Shown here: in pieces, positions 51,414 through 51,657 of the stretch
Numbering within the stretch: position 1 is the first letter of the stretch
Layout: every line of letters starts with the position of its first letter
Assembly (NCBI RefSeq): GCF_028292965.1
Contig: NZ_JAQGLG010000194.1
Span: 1-51,657 of the forward strand
Length of the DNA stretch: 51,657 nt
Origin: Sphingomonas bacterium
Lineage (GTDB): Bacteria > Pseudomonadota > Alphaproteobacteria > Sphingomonadales > Sphingomonadaceae
Direction: 5' to 3'
Position numbers and translations under genes: made by a program
The notes under the pieces: model-generated
Database searches by the model: none
What the model was told of the DNA's origin: nothing
What the model saw: only the letters and a program-made list of their open reading frames with translations

Positions 51414-51610
51414 GCTGTTTCTCTTTCTTCTCACACGACGGGAAAAGAAGGCGCTTCCCCGGCGGAGGCCGGGGCCCAGGTGGGGGACAAAGGTAAACGG
51501 GCGTTGCGCCCTGTTACTTCTGCCATACCAACTGTTGGGGTGGACGGCCCCCGACGGCATCGCAATGTGCCAAGTTGAGGTCGTTGGAGACTCAACTGAG
51601 GAGACCGTCC
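51414..51610. other. Intergenic region with GC-rich hairpin, IS110 upstream end
   Basis: Just after the P450 gene, CTTTCTTCTC and GAAAAGAAG form a loose stem. CCCCGGC-GGAG-GCCGGGG at 51458-51475 is a clear hairpin typical of sphingomonad intergenic repeats. From about 51500 the sequence probably belongs to the IS110-family element; its exact left end cannot be set without the other end. Confidence 0.5.
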
Positions 51611-51657
51611 GTGAGCGATATTATCCGCATTGGTATGGATACGTCCAAGAGTGTTTT
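51611..51657 (+). CDS. IS110-family transposase, N-terminal fragment (runs off the window)
   Basis: A GTG at 51611 opens a frame reading VSDIIRIGMDTSKSVF up to the edge. IGMDTSK with its catalytic Asp is the start of DEDD transposases of IS110. Only 15 codons are seen, so subtype and intactness cannot be judged. It bounds the catabolic cluster on the right. Confidence 0.75.
   Translation, partial: MSDIIRIGMDTSKSV

Overview
The window looks like an alphaproteobacterial, probably sphingomonad, chromosome. The evidence is the high-GC coding sequence, a TonB-dependent receptor with a VIVTAQRR-type TonB box, LOV sensor genes including one with the LOV-LuxR layout known from Erythrobacter EL222, a RibB protein with a zinc-less RibA-like domain, and intergenic inverted-repeat elements. 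The genus is inferred, not proven.

Left edge (1-2776): the Pro/Gln/Thr-rich tail of an unidentified protein, a palindromic intergenic repeat, a lone phage-type small-terminase-like gene, type I methionine aminopeptidase, and a divergent CinA/MoaB-type molybdopterin-binding protein.

Adhesion/signalling island (2838-13777): the first 40 bases of a tRNA-Gly(CCC) gene stand alone at 2838-2877 and recur exactly at 13738-13777 as the start of an intact tRNA. The 10.9 kb between them is richer in AT in its spacers. It encodes a MEDS-LuxR regulator, a LOV-derived PAS-LuxR regulator that has lost the photoactive cysteine, a LOV/degenerate-GGDEF/EAL protein with an intact LOV cysteine motif, a two-domain PilZ protein, and a four-gene archaic (Csu-type) chaperone-usher pilus operon. 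I read this as a compact cassette linking light or chemical sensing to cyclic-di-GMP and surface attachment, inserted in or duplicated around a tRNA gene. I see no integrase. A second, 25-base copy of the tRNA 3' end lies at 13877-13901.

Catabolic cluster (13906-51413): about 30 genes in divergent operons, with acyl-CoA and flavin enzymes dominating. They include seven SDR proteins, two enoyl-CoA hydratases, an alpha-methylacyl-CoA racemase-type protein, an HMG-CoA-lyase-type protein, an acyl-CoA synthetase, a TesB thioesterase, two FAD dehydrogenases of the fumarate reductase/ketosteroid dehydrogenase superfamily, two Old Yellow Enzyme-type proteins, a luciferase-like monooxygenase, a VOC protein, a 2-oxoacid dehydrogenase E1alpha/E1beta/E2 set without E3, two cytochromes P450, a limonene-epoxide-hydrolase-like protein, an FAH-family hydrolase, an MFS carrier and a TonB-dependent receptor. 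RibBX in one operon may supply flavin. The enzyme set suggests uptake and breakdown of a methyl-branched alicyclic (terpenoid- or steroid-like) compound; the substrate cannot be read from the sequence.

The main regulatory observation is a 15-base imperfect dyad, YCTAAC-N3-GATTGG, found in nine intergenic regions of this cluster, at or near the head of essentially every operon. No regulator gene is visible inside the cluster. The window ends in the start of an IS110-family transposase.
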